In this document: one piece after another, positions 25,980 to 34,110 of the stretch
Position numbering within the stretch: the first letter of the stretch is position 1
Layout of the letters: every line of letters starts with the position of its first letter
Source: Pseudomonas sp. G2-4
GTDB taxonomy: Bacteria > Pseudomonadota > Gammaproteobacteria > Pseudomonadales > Pseudomonadaceae
DNA length: 64,000 nt
Direction: 5' to 3'
NCBI RefSeq assembly: GCF_030064125.1
Contig: NZ_CP125957.1
Span: 4,954,501 to 5,018,500 of the forward strand
Program-made: the position numbers and the translations under genes
Notes under the pieces: generated by a model
Database searches by the model: none
The model's input: only the letters and a program-made list of their open reading frames with translations
What the model was told of the DNA's origin: nothing

Positions 25980-27758
25980 TCAGAATGACCAGATGACGGT
26001 GAAGGCGCTGGTCACATTGGCCGTCTCGAAGCCGTCGGGCTTCTTCAACGGCGTCCCCAGCGACCAGTCATAGGACAGGCCCTTGTAACCGCCGCGTATA
26101 CCCACCACGGCCCCTGCCAAGCGTTGGCCGATCAGGAACTCACTGGATTGGCCGCTGACCTCGCCATAGTCGATACCGGTGTAGAGTTCCTGGCCGGTCT
26201 GCCCCAAGGACAGGCCGACTTCGTTGCGCAGGGTCCAGCCACGGTCGGCGGAAAGAATGTTTTCACCATCGAAGCCGCGCACGCTGTAGCGCCCGCCAAT
26301 CGAGAAACGATCCTGGGGCACCAGAGGCGTACGGTTCCATTGCGCGCGCCAGCCACCGATGTAGCGCAGGCGCTGATCGCCAACCTGGAACGGCACCTGC
26401 AATTGGGCATCGGCGGTGATGATCTGCGAGCGTGAGGTGCCAGCGTCAAAATCGTCCTCAGGTGCCCTGAGGGAGTCATGGGCACCCGTGCCACGACGAT
26501 AGGCAGCGCCCAAGTCAAGAATCGAGGGGCCGATGAACTCCCTATGGTTCAGCCCGAACTGCCAACCGGCCATACGCCGTTTCTGATTGCCGATTTCGGT
26601 GTCGTCAATGAAATTCTCCGACGAACGCGTCCACAGGCTGCCCCAGGCGGTGGTCTTGCGAACGGCGTCGCGGTACAGCAGGCGTGACAGACGCAGCTCG
26701 TTGTTGCGACTCTCGCCGCTGTACTGATAGGTCTGGTTAGCGCCGACAACAGACTGTTCGTAGTTGTATTCGCTGCTGGTGAACCCCAACTGCCAGTAGC
26801 CGAACGGCAACGAGTAATGCAGGGTGCGGCCATCGGAGCCACGATGACCAGACTCACCGCCACCCAAGTCATGGTTGACGCTTGCGTAAAACAAATCATT
26901 GAGCGATAGCAGGTTGTCCAAGGACAACGACACGTTGCCCTGATATTTGCCCGTGCTCTTGCTGCCCGAATTGTCCACCGACAGGCTCACCCGGGCGGGA
27001 AACCGCTGGCTCCAGGCGATCACCACGTCGCTTTCACCGGGTTTGGCGTCGGCGGCACGGGCAGGCGCGATCTTGATGTCGGCTTCGGCCGTCGGCACAC
27101 GCTTGAAGTTTTCCAGCGCCTGTTCGATGTCGCGCAGGTTAAGCAGATCGCCAGGATTGGCGGGCATCGCGTTCCAGGCATTGGCGCGGGCGCCGGTACC
27201 CTCCTCGAAACGAATCTCGCGAATACGCCCCGGCACCAAGGTCAATACCAAAACCCCGCTGTTCAAGTCCTGGGCTTCGGCGAGTACGCGGGTGGTGACG
27301 TAACCGGCTTCGATGATCGCGTTCTGCATGCGCTTCATCGTCAAGTTGATCCCACCGCCACCGAGGCAATGGCCGATGGCGGGATCATGCTTGGGGTTGG
27401 CGGCGCGCAATGCCCATTGGAATTTTTCCGACGCCTCGCCAATCAAGCGGATGTCGTTGATGGCAAAGCAGGGGCTTTCCTTGGTGGGCAAGCGTTCGGC
27501 CCCCTCGGTCATCGGCGCCGTCTGAAGGCGTACGTCCGGCCGAGACTCCAATTGGTCACGCAGAACGCGGTCGCGCTCACGCTGGCGCAGCAACTCCTCT
27601 TCAGGCCCGGCGGCCTGTGCAACGCCTCCAGCCGCCGTCCACGTGGCCACCAAAAGAAGCGCGAGACGCATGGCGTACTGTGGGGATGAACGAGTCCCGT
27701 CGACAAGACGGCGAGCGGTGCTCGGTTTACGCGTTCGGCTGGGTGCGGCTGGGTGCAT
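25980..27758 (-). CDS. cdiB: CdiB, outer-membrane transporter of the two-partner system
   Basis: 592 residues, FhaC/ShlB/HecB family. A signal peptide lies around residues 30-49 (MRLALLLVATWTAAGGVAQA); a later ATG (27671) could serve, but AAGGA sits 8 bp before the 27758 start. A periplasmic plug helix, two POTRA domains (CFAINDIRLIGEASEKFQWA; LNSGVLVLTLVPGRIREIRF) and a C-terminal 16-strand barrel with the family loop motif in YSVRGFDGENIL follow. The last residue is F, as in Omp85 proteins. It exports CdiA across the outer membrane. First gene of cdiB-cdiC-cdiA-cdiI. Confidence 0.93.
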   Translation of the reverse strand: MHPAAPSRTRKPSTARRLVDGTRSSPQYAMRLALLLVATWTAAGGVAQAAGPEEELLRQRERDRVLRDQLESRPDVRLQTAPMTEGAERLPTKESPCFAINDIRLIGEASEKFQWALRAANPKHDPAIGHCLGGGGINLTMKRMQNAIIEAGYVTTRVLAEAQDLNSGVLVLTLVPGRIREIRFEEGTGARANAWNAMPANPGDLLNLRDIEQALENFKRVPTAEADIKIAPARAADAKPGESDVVIAWSQRFPARVSLSVDNSGSKSTGKYQGNVSLSLDNLLSLNDLFYASVNHDLGGGESGHRGSDGRTLHYSLPFGYWQLGFTSSEYNYEQSVVGANQTYQYSGESRNNELRLSRLLYRDAVRKTTAWGSLWTRSSENFIDDTEIGNQKRRMAGWQFGLNHREFIGPSILDLGAAYRRGTGAHDSLRAPEDDFDAGTSRSQIITADAQLQVPFQVGDQRLRYIGGWRAQWNRTPLVPQDRFSIGGRYSVRGFDGENILSADRGWTLRNEVGLSLGQTGQELYTGIDYGEVSGQSSEFLIGQRLAGAVVGIRGGYKGLSYDWSLGTPLKKPDGFETANVTSAFTVIWSF

Positions 27759-28105
27759 GTCACATCCTTGTGGCCTGAATCAAAGACACGCCGGGTGAGG
27801 CCGCCGGGGATGGCAGTGGCACCGACTCAGATAAAATAAGAGGTACGTGTCCGCCCGTAGCGAAGGAAAAGTCCTACAACGTACCGAGACGGTCAGATAG
27901 CGAAGGGGAGGAGAAGTTTCGCGCGATCGAATCGCTCGTTAACGATTCGGAGAAAAAATGGGGACTCAGTCACAATATTGAGGAAATGGAATGGGTTGAA
28001 GTGGCCACGTGAAGCCTGCCCAGCGAGTTCAAGCCATTGATCATTTGCGCGACTGAAAGCACAGAGAAGGAGCCTTGAGTTCGCTGAGTCCCTGGTTGGG
28101 AAGGT
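27759..28105. other. Gene-free region upstream of cdiB
   Basis: No open frame here looks coding. The stretch should contain the cdi operon promoter; an AT-rich tract around 27825-27845 (CAGATAAAATAAGAGG) is a possible place, but no clear -35/-10 pair was found. It ends at the left attachment repeat of the island. Confidence 0.5.
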
Positions 28106-28152
28106 GGTGTCCCAGGGCAGGTTCGAACGGCCAACCTTCCCCTTAGGAGGGT
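28106..28152. repeat. Left attachment site (attL) of the tRNA-Arg island
   Basis: 47 bp identical, except for one base (28120 A versus 43214 C), to the 3' end of the tRNA-Arg(CCT) gene at 43200-43246, including the CCA end. It is in direct orientation with that copy and marks the left border of the island, next to the integrase. Confidence 0.92.
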
Positions 28153-28246
28153 CAATTTAGACCCAATGGGTACAGCCACAAGCCCAGTATTATTGGGCCT
28201 TTTAGTCCCATTGAGTCCGTGAACATCGAGCGGTATAGTGCGTTTT

Positions 28247-28266
28247 GCTGCCACCCTGCTGTCACG
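28247..28266 (+). repeat. Candidate integrase arm-type site, left copy
   Basis: GCTGCCACCCTGCTGTCACG here is repeated exactly and in the same orientation at 43135-43154, close to the other end of the island. A 20-bp perfect repeat just inside each border is what arm-type integrase sites look like. It also argues that the integrase begins after this site. Confidence 0.55.
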
Positions 28267-28275
28267 GACGAACCC

Positions 28276-29487
28276 TTGAAATCCAAAATCACTCAGAAGC
28301 TAATTGGCAGCCTAGCCGCCGAGGCGAAAGCATACCGCGTGCATGACACAGTGCAACCCGGCTTCTTCATTCGCGTGCTGCCCAGCGGTCACAAGTCCTA
28401 CATGGTCACCTGGGGCCGAAACAAGAACGCCACCCTCGGGCGTGTCGGCGTGCTTACCCTTGACCAAGCCCGAACCGAGGCCGCCCAGTACTTAGCCGAT
28501 GCGCACGCCCACGGCGAACCCCTGGCCATTGCCCAGGGGCGCAAGGGGTCAGCCCTGCCCTCGCTGCGCGATTTCATCGACGACACCTATATGCCGTGGT
28601 TCAAGGCTCATCACAAAGGCCACGAGAAGACACAACACACCCTCAGCAATAACTTTGAAGCAATCATGTCCCAGCGCCTGGACGCGATCACCGGGCGAGA
28701 CCTGGAGCAAATCCGTACCGCCTGGATGCAAGCCGGCAACAAAGCATCGACGGTGAATAGAAAAATGGGCTCGATCAGTGGTGTTTTCAGTCGTGCCGTT
28801 GAGTGGGAGTACATCGATACACACCCGCTGGCCAAGCTGAAACAGCTCAAAGTCGATTCAAAGGGGGTGATTCGCTACCTTGCTGCTGACGAGACCAAGC
28901 GTCTACGCGACACCCTGGACGCTCGACAGGATGAAATGAGAGTCGAGCGCGAGAGTGCGAACACTTGGCGGACGGACCGCCACAGAGAGCCGATGCCAAG
29001 CCTGCTGGAACTGCCCTTCACCGATCACCTGAAACCAATGGTGTTGGTATCGTTGAATACCGGCATGAGGCGCGGAGAGCTGTTCGACCTGAAATGGTCA
29101 GCGGTGAACTTCGACACGAAGACAATCACAGTCGCCGGGGCCACCACCAAGACAAGCGATACGCGCCACATCCCGATGAACAAGGAGACTATTGGTGTGC
29201 TGGAAGCCTGGAAGAAGCTGGTGAGCAAGTCGCCGTATGTTTTCCCAGGTCAGGGCGGCGGTCGCTTTGAGGACGTCAAAAGCGCCTGGCTCAAGTTGCT
29301 TGAGCGGGCGCAGATCGACGGATTCCGCTGGCACGATATGCGGCACGACTTCGCTTCACGCCTGGTAATGGCTGGCGTACCGCTCAACACGGTACGGGAT
29401 CTGCTAGGGCACGCCGATATCAAGATGACGTTACGCTATGCGCACCTGGCACTAGGAACGAAGGCTGCTGCGGTGGAGCTGATTTAA
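28276..29487 (+). CDS. Tyrosine recombinase, island integrase
   Basis: 403 residues from TTG 28276 (MKSKITQKLIGSLAAEAKAY); a GTG at 28219 would add 19 residues but would include the candidate arm site. N-terminal arm-binding domain (FFIRVLPSGHKSYMVTWGRN), a core-binding SAM-like domain, then the catalytic domain with R (LNTGMRRGELFDL), HxxR (FRWHDMRHDFAS), H (DLLGHADIKMTLRYAH) and the nucleophile Y just after (MTLRYAHLALG). It integrates the island at the tRNA-Arg(CCT) 3' end. It converges with, and overlaps by 4 bp, the next gene. Confidence 0.92.
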   Translation: MKSKITQKLIGSLAAEAKAYRVHDTVQPGFFIRVLPSGHKSYMVTWGRNKNATLGRVGVLTLDQARTEAAQYLADAHAHGEPLAIAQGRKGSALPSLRDFIDDTYMPWFKAHHKGHEKTQHTLSNNFEAIMSQRLDAITGRDLEQIRTAWMQAGNKASTVNRKMGSISGVFSRAVEWEYIDTHPLAKLKQLKVDSKGVIRYLAADETKRLRDTLDARQDEMRVERESANTWRTDRHREPMPSLLELPFTDHLKPMVLVSLNTGMRRGELFDLKWSAVNFDTKTITVAGATTKTSDTRHIPMNKETIGVLEAWKKLVSKSPYVFPGQGGGRFEDVKSAWLKLLERAQIDGFRWHDMRHDFASRLVMAGVPLNTVRDLLGHADIKMTLRYAHLALGTKAAAVELI

Positions 29488-30017
29488 CGGTAAGCCTCTA
29501 GATCAGCCAAAAAGTCATCGCCAAAATAATGTTGTATGTCCCCCTCCGTGATCACGGTGCTAAGGCCGCGCCGTGGCCATTCTGACAACTCCACCCCCCT
29601 CTCTTTGATCAACGGCCAACACATTTTGATCAAAGGGATGTTCGGGACAAAGTCGCTCAGGACAGTGCTTGCCTTACCGTCTCCAAGCACCATGAAAATT
29701 CCGGACGACTTGATCAGCGTCCAAATGCAATTCTCCTCATGATTCAGTGTATGGGGAGAGAGCATACCCAAAGAAGTAATCCTGTCCGCCTCGTCTGGGG
29801 ACCACGCTAAATCCATCAGCTCATAGAGCGATATCTCATCACCCGCGGGAGTCTTGATGCTCTGCGTTTTCAACGCCTGCATCACCGACCACTCGATCAC
29901 ACCAGTAATCGACCTTTTTTGTTCGCGCGCAAGCAAATCAATCGCAAATCTTATCTTCGGCTCGATCCGGAGAGAAACGTTGACGGTGGGCTGTTCTGCT
30001 TTTTTGGGTCTAGCCAT
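29484..30017 (-). CDS. Ribbon-helix-helix-type protein, probable regulator
   Basis: 177 residues from ATG 30017 (MARPKKAEQPTVNVSLRIEP), preceded by GGAGG; a longer frame upstream is dispensable. The first 60 residues fit a ribbon-helix-helix/Arc-type DNA-binding fold (VNVSLRIEPKIRFAIDLLAR, ITGVIEWSVMQAL). The remainder is not recognised. It is transcribed away from the AlpA-like gene, so it could repress that operon. Regulatory role is inference. Confidence 0.65.
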   Translation of the reverse strand: MARPKKAEQPTVNVSLRIEPKIRFAIDLLAREQKRSITGVIEWSVMQALKTQSIKTPAGDEISLYELMDLAWSPDEADRITSLGMLSPHTLNHEENCIWTLIKSSGIFMVLGDGKASTVLSDFVPNIPLIKMCWPLIKERGVELSEWPRRGLSTVITEGDIQHYFGDDFLADLEAYR

Positions 30018-30174
30018 TCGTGCGCCTCCTGAATGGCGGGCACTTTGCTGCGACAGCTTTATCCTGTCAATCCCATTGAATGCGGTTGTGTGCCGCAATA
30101 GCTTGCATTTAACGCTTTATAATCTTAGTCTTCTCATGCCAGCCCCCTTTTTTCCCAAATACTGGAGAGCAGTA

Positions 30175-30375
30175 ATGAACCAAACAGTCCAAATACCCCC
30201 CCTATCTGTAAGTGTTGAAGAGGGTGGCCGCCAGGTCGGCTGCTCCCGTTCAGCGATGTATGAGCTGATTGCAAAGGGTGAAATCAGAAGCTTCAAAGTG
30301 GGCAGGCGCCGCCTGATCCTGATGACCGAACTCAAAGCTTGGATTGAACGCGCTGCAAAGGATGGCGCTAGATGA
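30175..30375 (+). CDS. AlpA/excisionase-family DNA-binding protein
   Basis: 66 residues from ATG 30175 with GGAGAG 5-11 bp upstream. A winged-helix MerR/Xis-type domain fills the protein: LSVSVEEGGRQVGCSRSAMY, ELIAKGEIRSFKVGRRRLIL and a TELKAWIERA tail. Such proteins act as excisionases or as activators of integrase in islands and prophages. First of four short genes joined by ATGA-type overlaps. Confidence 0.8.
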   Translation: MNQTVQIPPLSVSVEEGGRQVGCSRSAMYELIAKGEIRSFKVGRRRLILMTELKAWIERAAKDGAR

Positions 30376-30557
30376 CCATCGAATTTACCGACAACGAACA
30401 CCTGATGCTCCAGCTAGCCTGCGACACATTCCGGGCTATGCAGGGGATGGATACAAACACCACCGAATATGAACGCCTAAGCAAGCGCTGGGATCAGGAG
30501 AAGTCCGCTGCGCTATGGCTTGTGCTGAGCCGTTTTATTGATGAGCCAAGCGTATGA
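30372..30557 (+). CDS. Hypothetical 61-aa island protein
   Basis: Starts MTIEFTDNEHLMLQLACDTF. Acidic, helical, no recognised domain. Its ATG overlaps the stop of the AlpA-like gene (ATGA), and its own stop overlaps the next gene in the same way, so it belongs to a translationally coupled run. Confidence 0.6.
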   Translation: MTIEFTDNEHLMLQLACDTFRAMQGMDTNTTEYERLSKRWDQEKSAALWLVLSRFIDEPSV

Positions 30558-30721
30558 GCATCACCCTAAATCACGCAGTAAGGGATGGTTGCTCAGGGAG
30601 GCGCAAAAAAACCAAAGGGAAAGTAATGCGCAGGACTGCGCGAGGGATTGCCAAGGCGGTGCTCGAACACCGCCTTAGCGAAAACACACTGGATAGCACC
30701 AACGTGAAGGGCAAACTATGA
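30554..30721 (+). CDS. Small basic hypothetical protein (55 aa)
   Basis: A short frame from ATG 30554 to TGA 30721: it begins MSITLNHAVRDGCSGRRKKT and is rich in R and K. No family recognised. Support comes from ATGA overlaps at both ends (with 30372-30557 and 30718-30954), which place it in frame-coupled order with its neighbours. Confidence 0.5.
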   Translation: MSITLNHAVRDGCSGRRKKTKGKVMRRTARGIAKAVLEHRLSENTLDSTNVKGKL

Positions 30722-30954
30722 CACGCCATTCTTCAACCGAGCAAGACCGCAAAATGATTGAGGCGCTGAGAAACGGCCCAGTATCAACCATAGAAGCTGC
30801 AAAGGACTTGGATATAGTCCAACCGCCAAACACGATCCGCCGCCTCAGGAAAAAGGGTTTTGAGATCCGCACCTATTGGACACATCAGTCTACTGAGCCA
30901 GGCAGACCACCTCACAGAGTGGCCAAATACATATTGATGCGTGAAGCTTCCTAA
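30718..30954 (+). CDS. Small helix-turn-helix protein
   Basis: 78 residues starting MTRHSSTEQDRKMIEALRNG. The segment PVSTIEAAKDLDIVQPPNTI followed by RRLRKKGFEIRTYW reads as a winged-helix, with a basic recognition helix and a beta-wing rich in aromatic residues. It resembles small phage and island HTH proteins that switch dosage of neighbouring genes. Last of the coupled run; a short hairpin and T run (GGCCTCACTCAGTAGAGGCC, TTTTTT) follow at 30972-30997. Confidence 0.65.
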   Translation: MTRHSSTEQDRKMIEALRNGPVSTIEAAKDLDIVQPPNTIRRLRKKGFEIRTYWTHQSTEPGRPPHRVAKYILMREAS

Positions 30955-30971
30955 AAAGAGCTGAACAAGCG

Positions 30972-30997
30972 GGCCTCACTCAGTAGAGGCCTTTTTT
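30972..30997 (+). terminator. Terminator after the small-gene run
   Basis: GGCCTC / GAGGCC stem with an ACTCAGTA loop followed directly by TTTTTT. Confidence 0.75.
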
Positions 30998-31061
30998 ATG
31001 AGATCCTAAATCGTCGGTCATGCTTATCCGTCCACCGAACATTAAGGAAGAGAATAACTGA

Positions 31062-32093
31062 ATGAGTCAGGGTAATTTTTTTGCAGTTGGGTCTGCTGAG
31101 TTCTCAAAGGCTTGTGAATTAGGGCTTCGGCCGGCTGTAGCATTCCTTGTTCTTGCCCGAGGCACCCTGAAAGACCATTCCACAACTGCCTGGAGCGCCC
31201 AAGCGGTCTTTAATTATACGGGGATGGCATGGAGGCGAGCATCCGAAGCGATTGATGCACTAATCGACGCGAACCTTGTGGTTGTGACAAAAGCAGGAAA
31301 GAAACCCCGCTATAAGCTCTGTAAGCCTAAAGAGACAGCAGATTTCCTTTGGCTACCTAACGAGCTCATTGATGGCGCAGGCAGCGAGGTACCGCCTCTC
31401 CGTCGGCTTAGAGAGAGAGGAGAGCTATTCCTCTTCCGTCGATTCATCGAGCTTTATGGCATACAGGACCTGACGGCTGACGGTGGACTACCCCGAACGT
31501 TGGTACGCACAAACTATTCACGAGAGAAAATATGCCCAATCGGAACGCTCGTCGCCTACGGGTATAAAGCGGCCGAGACCACATCCACAGCTAAGGGAAT
31601 TTTCGCCGATTGCAATGGACTAGAAGATGAAGACGGAAATCAGGGTGCATGGACGGTTTTGAACCCTCTTTTAAAGATGGGGCTGATTGAGCAAGCTACC
31701 TATATGGTTGAATCATCCGATTATGAATCGGAGCTACTTTACCCTCTGAACGACCTAACGAAAGAAGCCACTTATGGTCTCCTCCCATATTTTGACGCTA
31801 ATGGAGGGGCAGGCTTCGCAAGCAAGATCGAGAAATTCTTACCGTTGGTAGGCGTAGCAGTCAGAGATTTAAATGACCCATCACTGATAGGTGTTTATCG
31901 ACTGGTCTATAGACCGAAAACCGCCAAAACCACTGTTTGGTACGCCACCGAACAGGGTCTGACGGAGCGGTTTGTTCAGGGAATGAACCGTTTGCTTGGC
32001 CTTGATGTTGATATCAATGGTTTTCAAGGTACTTCAATGGAAATCAATGGGTATCAAGGAGCGGTAAGTGTTGATATCAATGGTAATCAATGA
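31062..32093 (+). CDS. Replication-initiator-like protein with winged-helix N-terminus
   Basis: 343 residues starting MSQGNFFAVGSAEFSKACEL. The N-terminal third fits a winged-helix fold used by phage replication and regulatory proteins (SAQAVFNYTGMAWRRASEAI, DANLVVVTKAGKKPRYKLCK). The middle is not recognised. The C-terminal ~30 residues repeat ING-x-QG (DINGFQG, EINGYQG, DINGNQ) because the DNA contains a 10-bp-phased repeat (32014-32092). A lambda O-like arrangement, in which the initiator binds iterons inside its own gene, would explain this; that is inference. No helicase or primase motif is visible. Confidence 0.6.
   Translation: MSQGNFFAVGSAEFSKACELGLRPAVAFLVLARGTLKDHSTTAWSAQAVFNYTGMAWRRASEAIDALIDANLVVVTKAGKKPRYKLCKPKETADFLWLPNELIDGAGSEVPPLRRLRERGELFLFRRFIELYGIQDLTADGGLPRTLVRTNYSREKICPIGTLVAYGYKAAETTSTAKGIFADCNGLEDEDGNQGAWTVLNPLLKMGLIEQATYMVESSDYESELLYPLNDLTKEATYGLLPYFDANGGAGFASKIEKFLPLVGVAVRDLNDPSLIGVYRLVYRPKTAKTTVWYATEQGLTERFVQGMNRLLGLDVDINGFQGTSMEINGYQGAVSVDINGNQ
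32014..32092 (+). repeat. Phased TCAATGG/TCAAGG repeats (iteron-like), possible origin
   Basis: TCAATGG or TCAAGG begins at 32014, 32024, 32034, 32044 and 32054, then at 32077 and 32087. The first five are exactly 10 bp apart and the last two also. A 10-bp period cycles through all reading frames, so coding alone does not produce it. It places the sites on one face of the helix, as in iteron origins. Confidence 0.65.
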
Positions 32094-32287
32094 GACGTAA
32101 GCACAGCTGCGCACGTTGTGCGCTCGACAAGAGGTCTGCTATGAAATCATGGGAATACGCGTTTGCTCAGATCGGCTCCAAGGACGACCGCAAAACTCGC
32201 CCTGCCGGTAATCGCCGAATTTTGCCAGGAGGATGTGTGTTGATTGCCTTTCCTCGAAAGCGAGTAATCAATTCGCGAGCTGACTAA
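32090..32287 (+). CDS. Small hypothetical protein (65 aa), uncertain
   Basis: Starts MRRKHSCARCALDKRSAMKS, overlapping the stop of the replication-like gene (ATGA). It has a CARC segment and is basic. Coding status is doubtful: the only support is the overlap with its neighbour. Confidence 0.3.
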   Translation: MRRKHSCARCALDKRSAMKSWEYAFAQIGSKDDRKTRPAGNRRILPGGCVLIAFPRKRVINSRAD

Positions 32288-32332
32288 TCAATCACATAAC
32301 GCTGCATGAAGAGTCGAAACAAGCAGAATGCA

Positions 32333-32366
32333 AAGGGCACCACCCTGTGACGGGGTAGTGCCCTTG
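32333..32366. terminator. Hairpin between convergent genes, probable terminator
   Basis: AAGGGCAC...ACCC and GGGG...GTGCCCTT form a stem of about 12 bp near the end of the minus-strand gene 32397-32762. T runs are missing, so termination efficiency is uncertain. Confidence 0.45.
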
Positions 32367-32396
32367 ATGCTACGAAGGTTTCGTTGCTTATCAGCC

Positions 32397-32762
32397 CTAC
32401 TCCAACACCACCGCGCGGTAAGGCTGATCGCCGCCCAGGTCATCCGAGCCGAACAGGGCCTGATTGACGGCCTTCCTACTCTCAAGCAGACGGTCATGCT
32501 CATCGTGAGTGCCAATGTCCGCCGCAACCCACTCAGGGAGCTCCTTGCGGCGCCGCATCTCGTTCAGGTGCGTCCACCACCGGGTAGCGTGGCGACGATC
32601 TGCCAGGATGAGCTCTACCACTAAGGTTCGTTGCTTCTCGTCGAAGAGGGGCAGGTGTAAGGCGCTAGAGTCGCCTACCTCAGTGCCTACCGAGCCCTCC
32701 CCTTCAAGTTCGGACTTATCTTGGCCTTTCAGGGCGTTACTGATATTTTGGTAAAGTCGCAT
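32397..32762 (-). CDS. Hypothetical island protein (121 aa)
   Basis: 121 residues from ATG 32762 (MRLYQNISNALKGQDKSELE), with GAGAG upstream; an earlier start at 32855 is less likely. Soluble, charged, with LPLFDEKQRTLVVELILADR, RHATRWWTHLNEMRRRKELP and a C-terminal ending YRAVVLE. No family recognised. It is followed upstream by the 76-aa gene on the same strand. Confidence 0.55.
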   Translation of the reverse strand: MRLYQNISNALKGQDKSELEGEGSVGTEVGDSSALHLPLFDEKQRTLVVELILADRRHATRWWTHLNEMRRRKELPEWVAADIGTHDEHDRLLESRKAVNQALFGSDDLGGDQPYRAVVLE

Positions 32763-32883
32763 GACGTGTCTCTCAAGGTTGCGTCGTGTGATCGCCAGGC
32801 GGCTGTTAGCGCAGCGGCCTGGCACCTCTTCTGAGATGGCCCAAATCTGGACCATCGATTCGATCGGCTAAGGTTTTAGCCGA

Positions 32884-33114
32884 TTACTGCTTGCCCTTCT
32901 CGCTGATCCAGCCTGCTGCCCAGCTCAGCGGGTCTTTCGACTCCATCGGTTCCAGTGGCTTTCCTGCTCTTGCTGCCCTAATCCCCTCCTTTGCCGTCTC
33001 TTCGTGAATCCAGACCGTTGTCCGTTTGTAGCCTGCAGCCTTCTGCCGTTCGGCGAAGTCCCGCTGCCGATCCGCACCGGTCCTCTTGCCAGCCGCGCTG
33101 TTCGAATCTTCCAT
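32884..33114 (-). CDS. Small basic island protein, RHH-like (76 aa)
   Basis: From ATG 33114 (MEDSNSAAGKRTGADRQRDF); GTG 33123 would add three residues. The segment QRDFAERQKAAGYKRTTVWI has the strand-helix shape of a ribbon-helix-helix N-terminus, common in small phage regulators. Two copies of CTGTTAGTGCTGAC lie immediately upstream, which would suit an autorepressor. Function inferred only. Confidence 0.6.
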   Translation of the reverse strand: MEDSNSAAGKRTGADRQRDFAERQKAAGYKRTTVWIHEETAKEGIRAARAGKPLEPMESKDPLSWAAGWISEKGKQ

Positions 33115-33123
33115 CCCTCTCAC

Positions 33124-33170
33124 CTGTTAGTGCTGACGCGAAAGGATAATGCCACGCTGTTAGTGCTGAC
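33124..33170 (-). repeat. Two operator-like repeats upstream of the 76-aa gene
   Basis: CTGTTAGTGCTGAC at 33124-33137 and again at 33157-33170, centre spacing 33 bp, about three helical turns. Each contains the near-palindrome GTTAG-TG-CTGAC. The left copy touches the gene start. Confidence 0.5.
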
Positions 33171-33404
33171 ACAAGCGAGCAATGCAAAATATTTGCTGCC
33201 CCCAAATCTGGGGGATCTGCCCGGCAGAGATAACACGGGTTTGCGTGGCATCTACCGAAATCCCGGTAGTTTTGCGAGAGGGTCGTAAAAGGGTTCCGTT
33301 CCTACAATCAACATCAGCTAGAAAATTCAACGCTATTGCTAATACACAGGAAGGCAAGCGAGTATCGATGCAGAAAAATCGCCAAGACGGAAAGGGAATT
33401 GAAC

Positions 33405-34067
33405 ATGACGAGGCTTTTGGAAAAACGGTTCGGCGAACTTGAGGTGCAACTCGAAGCCATCGAGGCAACCAAGCGGATGGAGCAAGGCGCTTTGAGTGGA
33501 GCCCCATACCCGCACATTAAGGCCGACCTAATTCTTAACTGGACTGTCAAAGCGAAGTCGCTTTTATCCAATGCGTGTGGCGAAAAATCGCTTCACTTGG
33601 CCACTTTCATCGAAGCGGAGAAGCCGCGCGCATACTCAAACAACTTCGAAACGCTCCAGCGAGTTAAGGCCGTCTTCCTGGCTGCCAAAGAAGATTATGA
33701 AGGTGGCTACCTCAACAGCGTTCGCAACCTGGTGCAGGCAGAAGTGTTCTCCAGCGAACTGGAGCAAGCCGAGGAACTGCTCAAATCAGGGTATGCAACA
33801 GCTGCAGCGGTAATCGCAGGTGTTGTCCTTGAGACGACTCTGCGCGATCTGTGTTCTACCCATGAGCTAGAGCACGGTAGTCTAAACAAAATGAACGATG
33901 ACCTAGCTAAGACAGGCGCATACAACGCCAGCCAGAAAAAGCGGATCACCGCATTGGCTGCCATCCGCAACAGTGCCGCCCATGGTAAGCCAGAGGAGTT
34001 CACGGCCGCGGATGTGAGGGGCATGATTGATGACGTGGAGCGCTTTCTCACTACAACGCTTCAGTGA
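33405..34067 (+). CDS. HEPN-type (DUF4145-like) protein beside the deaminase gene
   Basis: 220 residues from ATG 33405 (MTRLLEKRFGELEVQLEAIE), with GGAAAGGGA upstream; a further upstream ATG is not needed. The C-terminal half is a four-helix HEPN-like domain: SGYATAAAVIAGVVLETTLR and the catalytic-type motif RNSAAH (R188 to H193, RxxxxH) followed by TAADVRGMIDDVERFL. HEPN domains are often RNases in defence and toxin systems, but many DUF4145 proteins are uncharacterised. The deaminase gene starts 43 bp downstream on the same strand, suggesting a pair. Confidence 0.75.
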   Translation: MTRLLEKRFGELEVQLEAIEATKRMEQGALSGAPYPHIKADLILNWTVKAKSLLSNACGEKSLHLATFIEAEKPRAYSNNFETLQRVKAVFLAAKEDYEGGYLNSVRNLVQAEVFSSELEQAEELLKSGYATAAAVIAGVVLETTLRDLCSTHELEHGSLNKMNDDLAKTGAYNASQKKRITALAAIRNSAAHGKPEEFTAADVRGMIDDVERFLTTTLQ

Positions 34068-34110
34068 TCAATACTCCCCCAACACCTACTCCTGAAGGAA
34101 CAGAAACTAA

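Noticed and set aside
28219..28275. GTG start of the integrase at 28219
   Set aside because: The segment holds the 20-bp repeat shared with the right end, so a start at 28276 is more likely.
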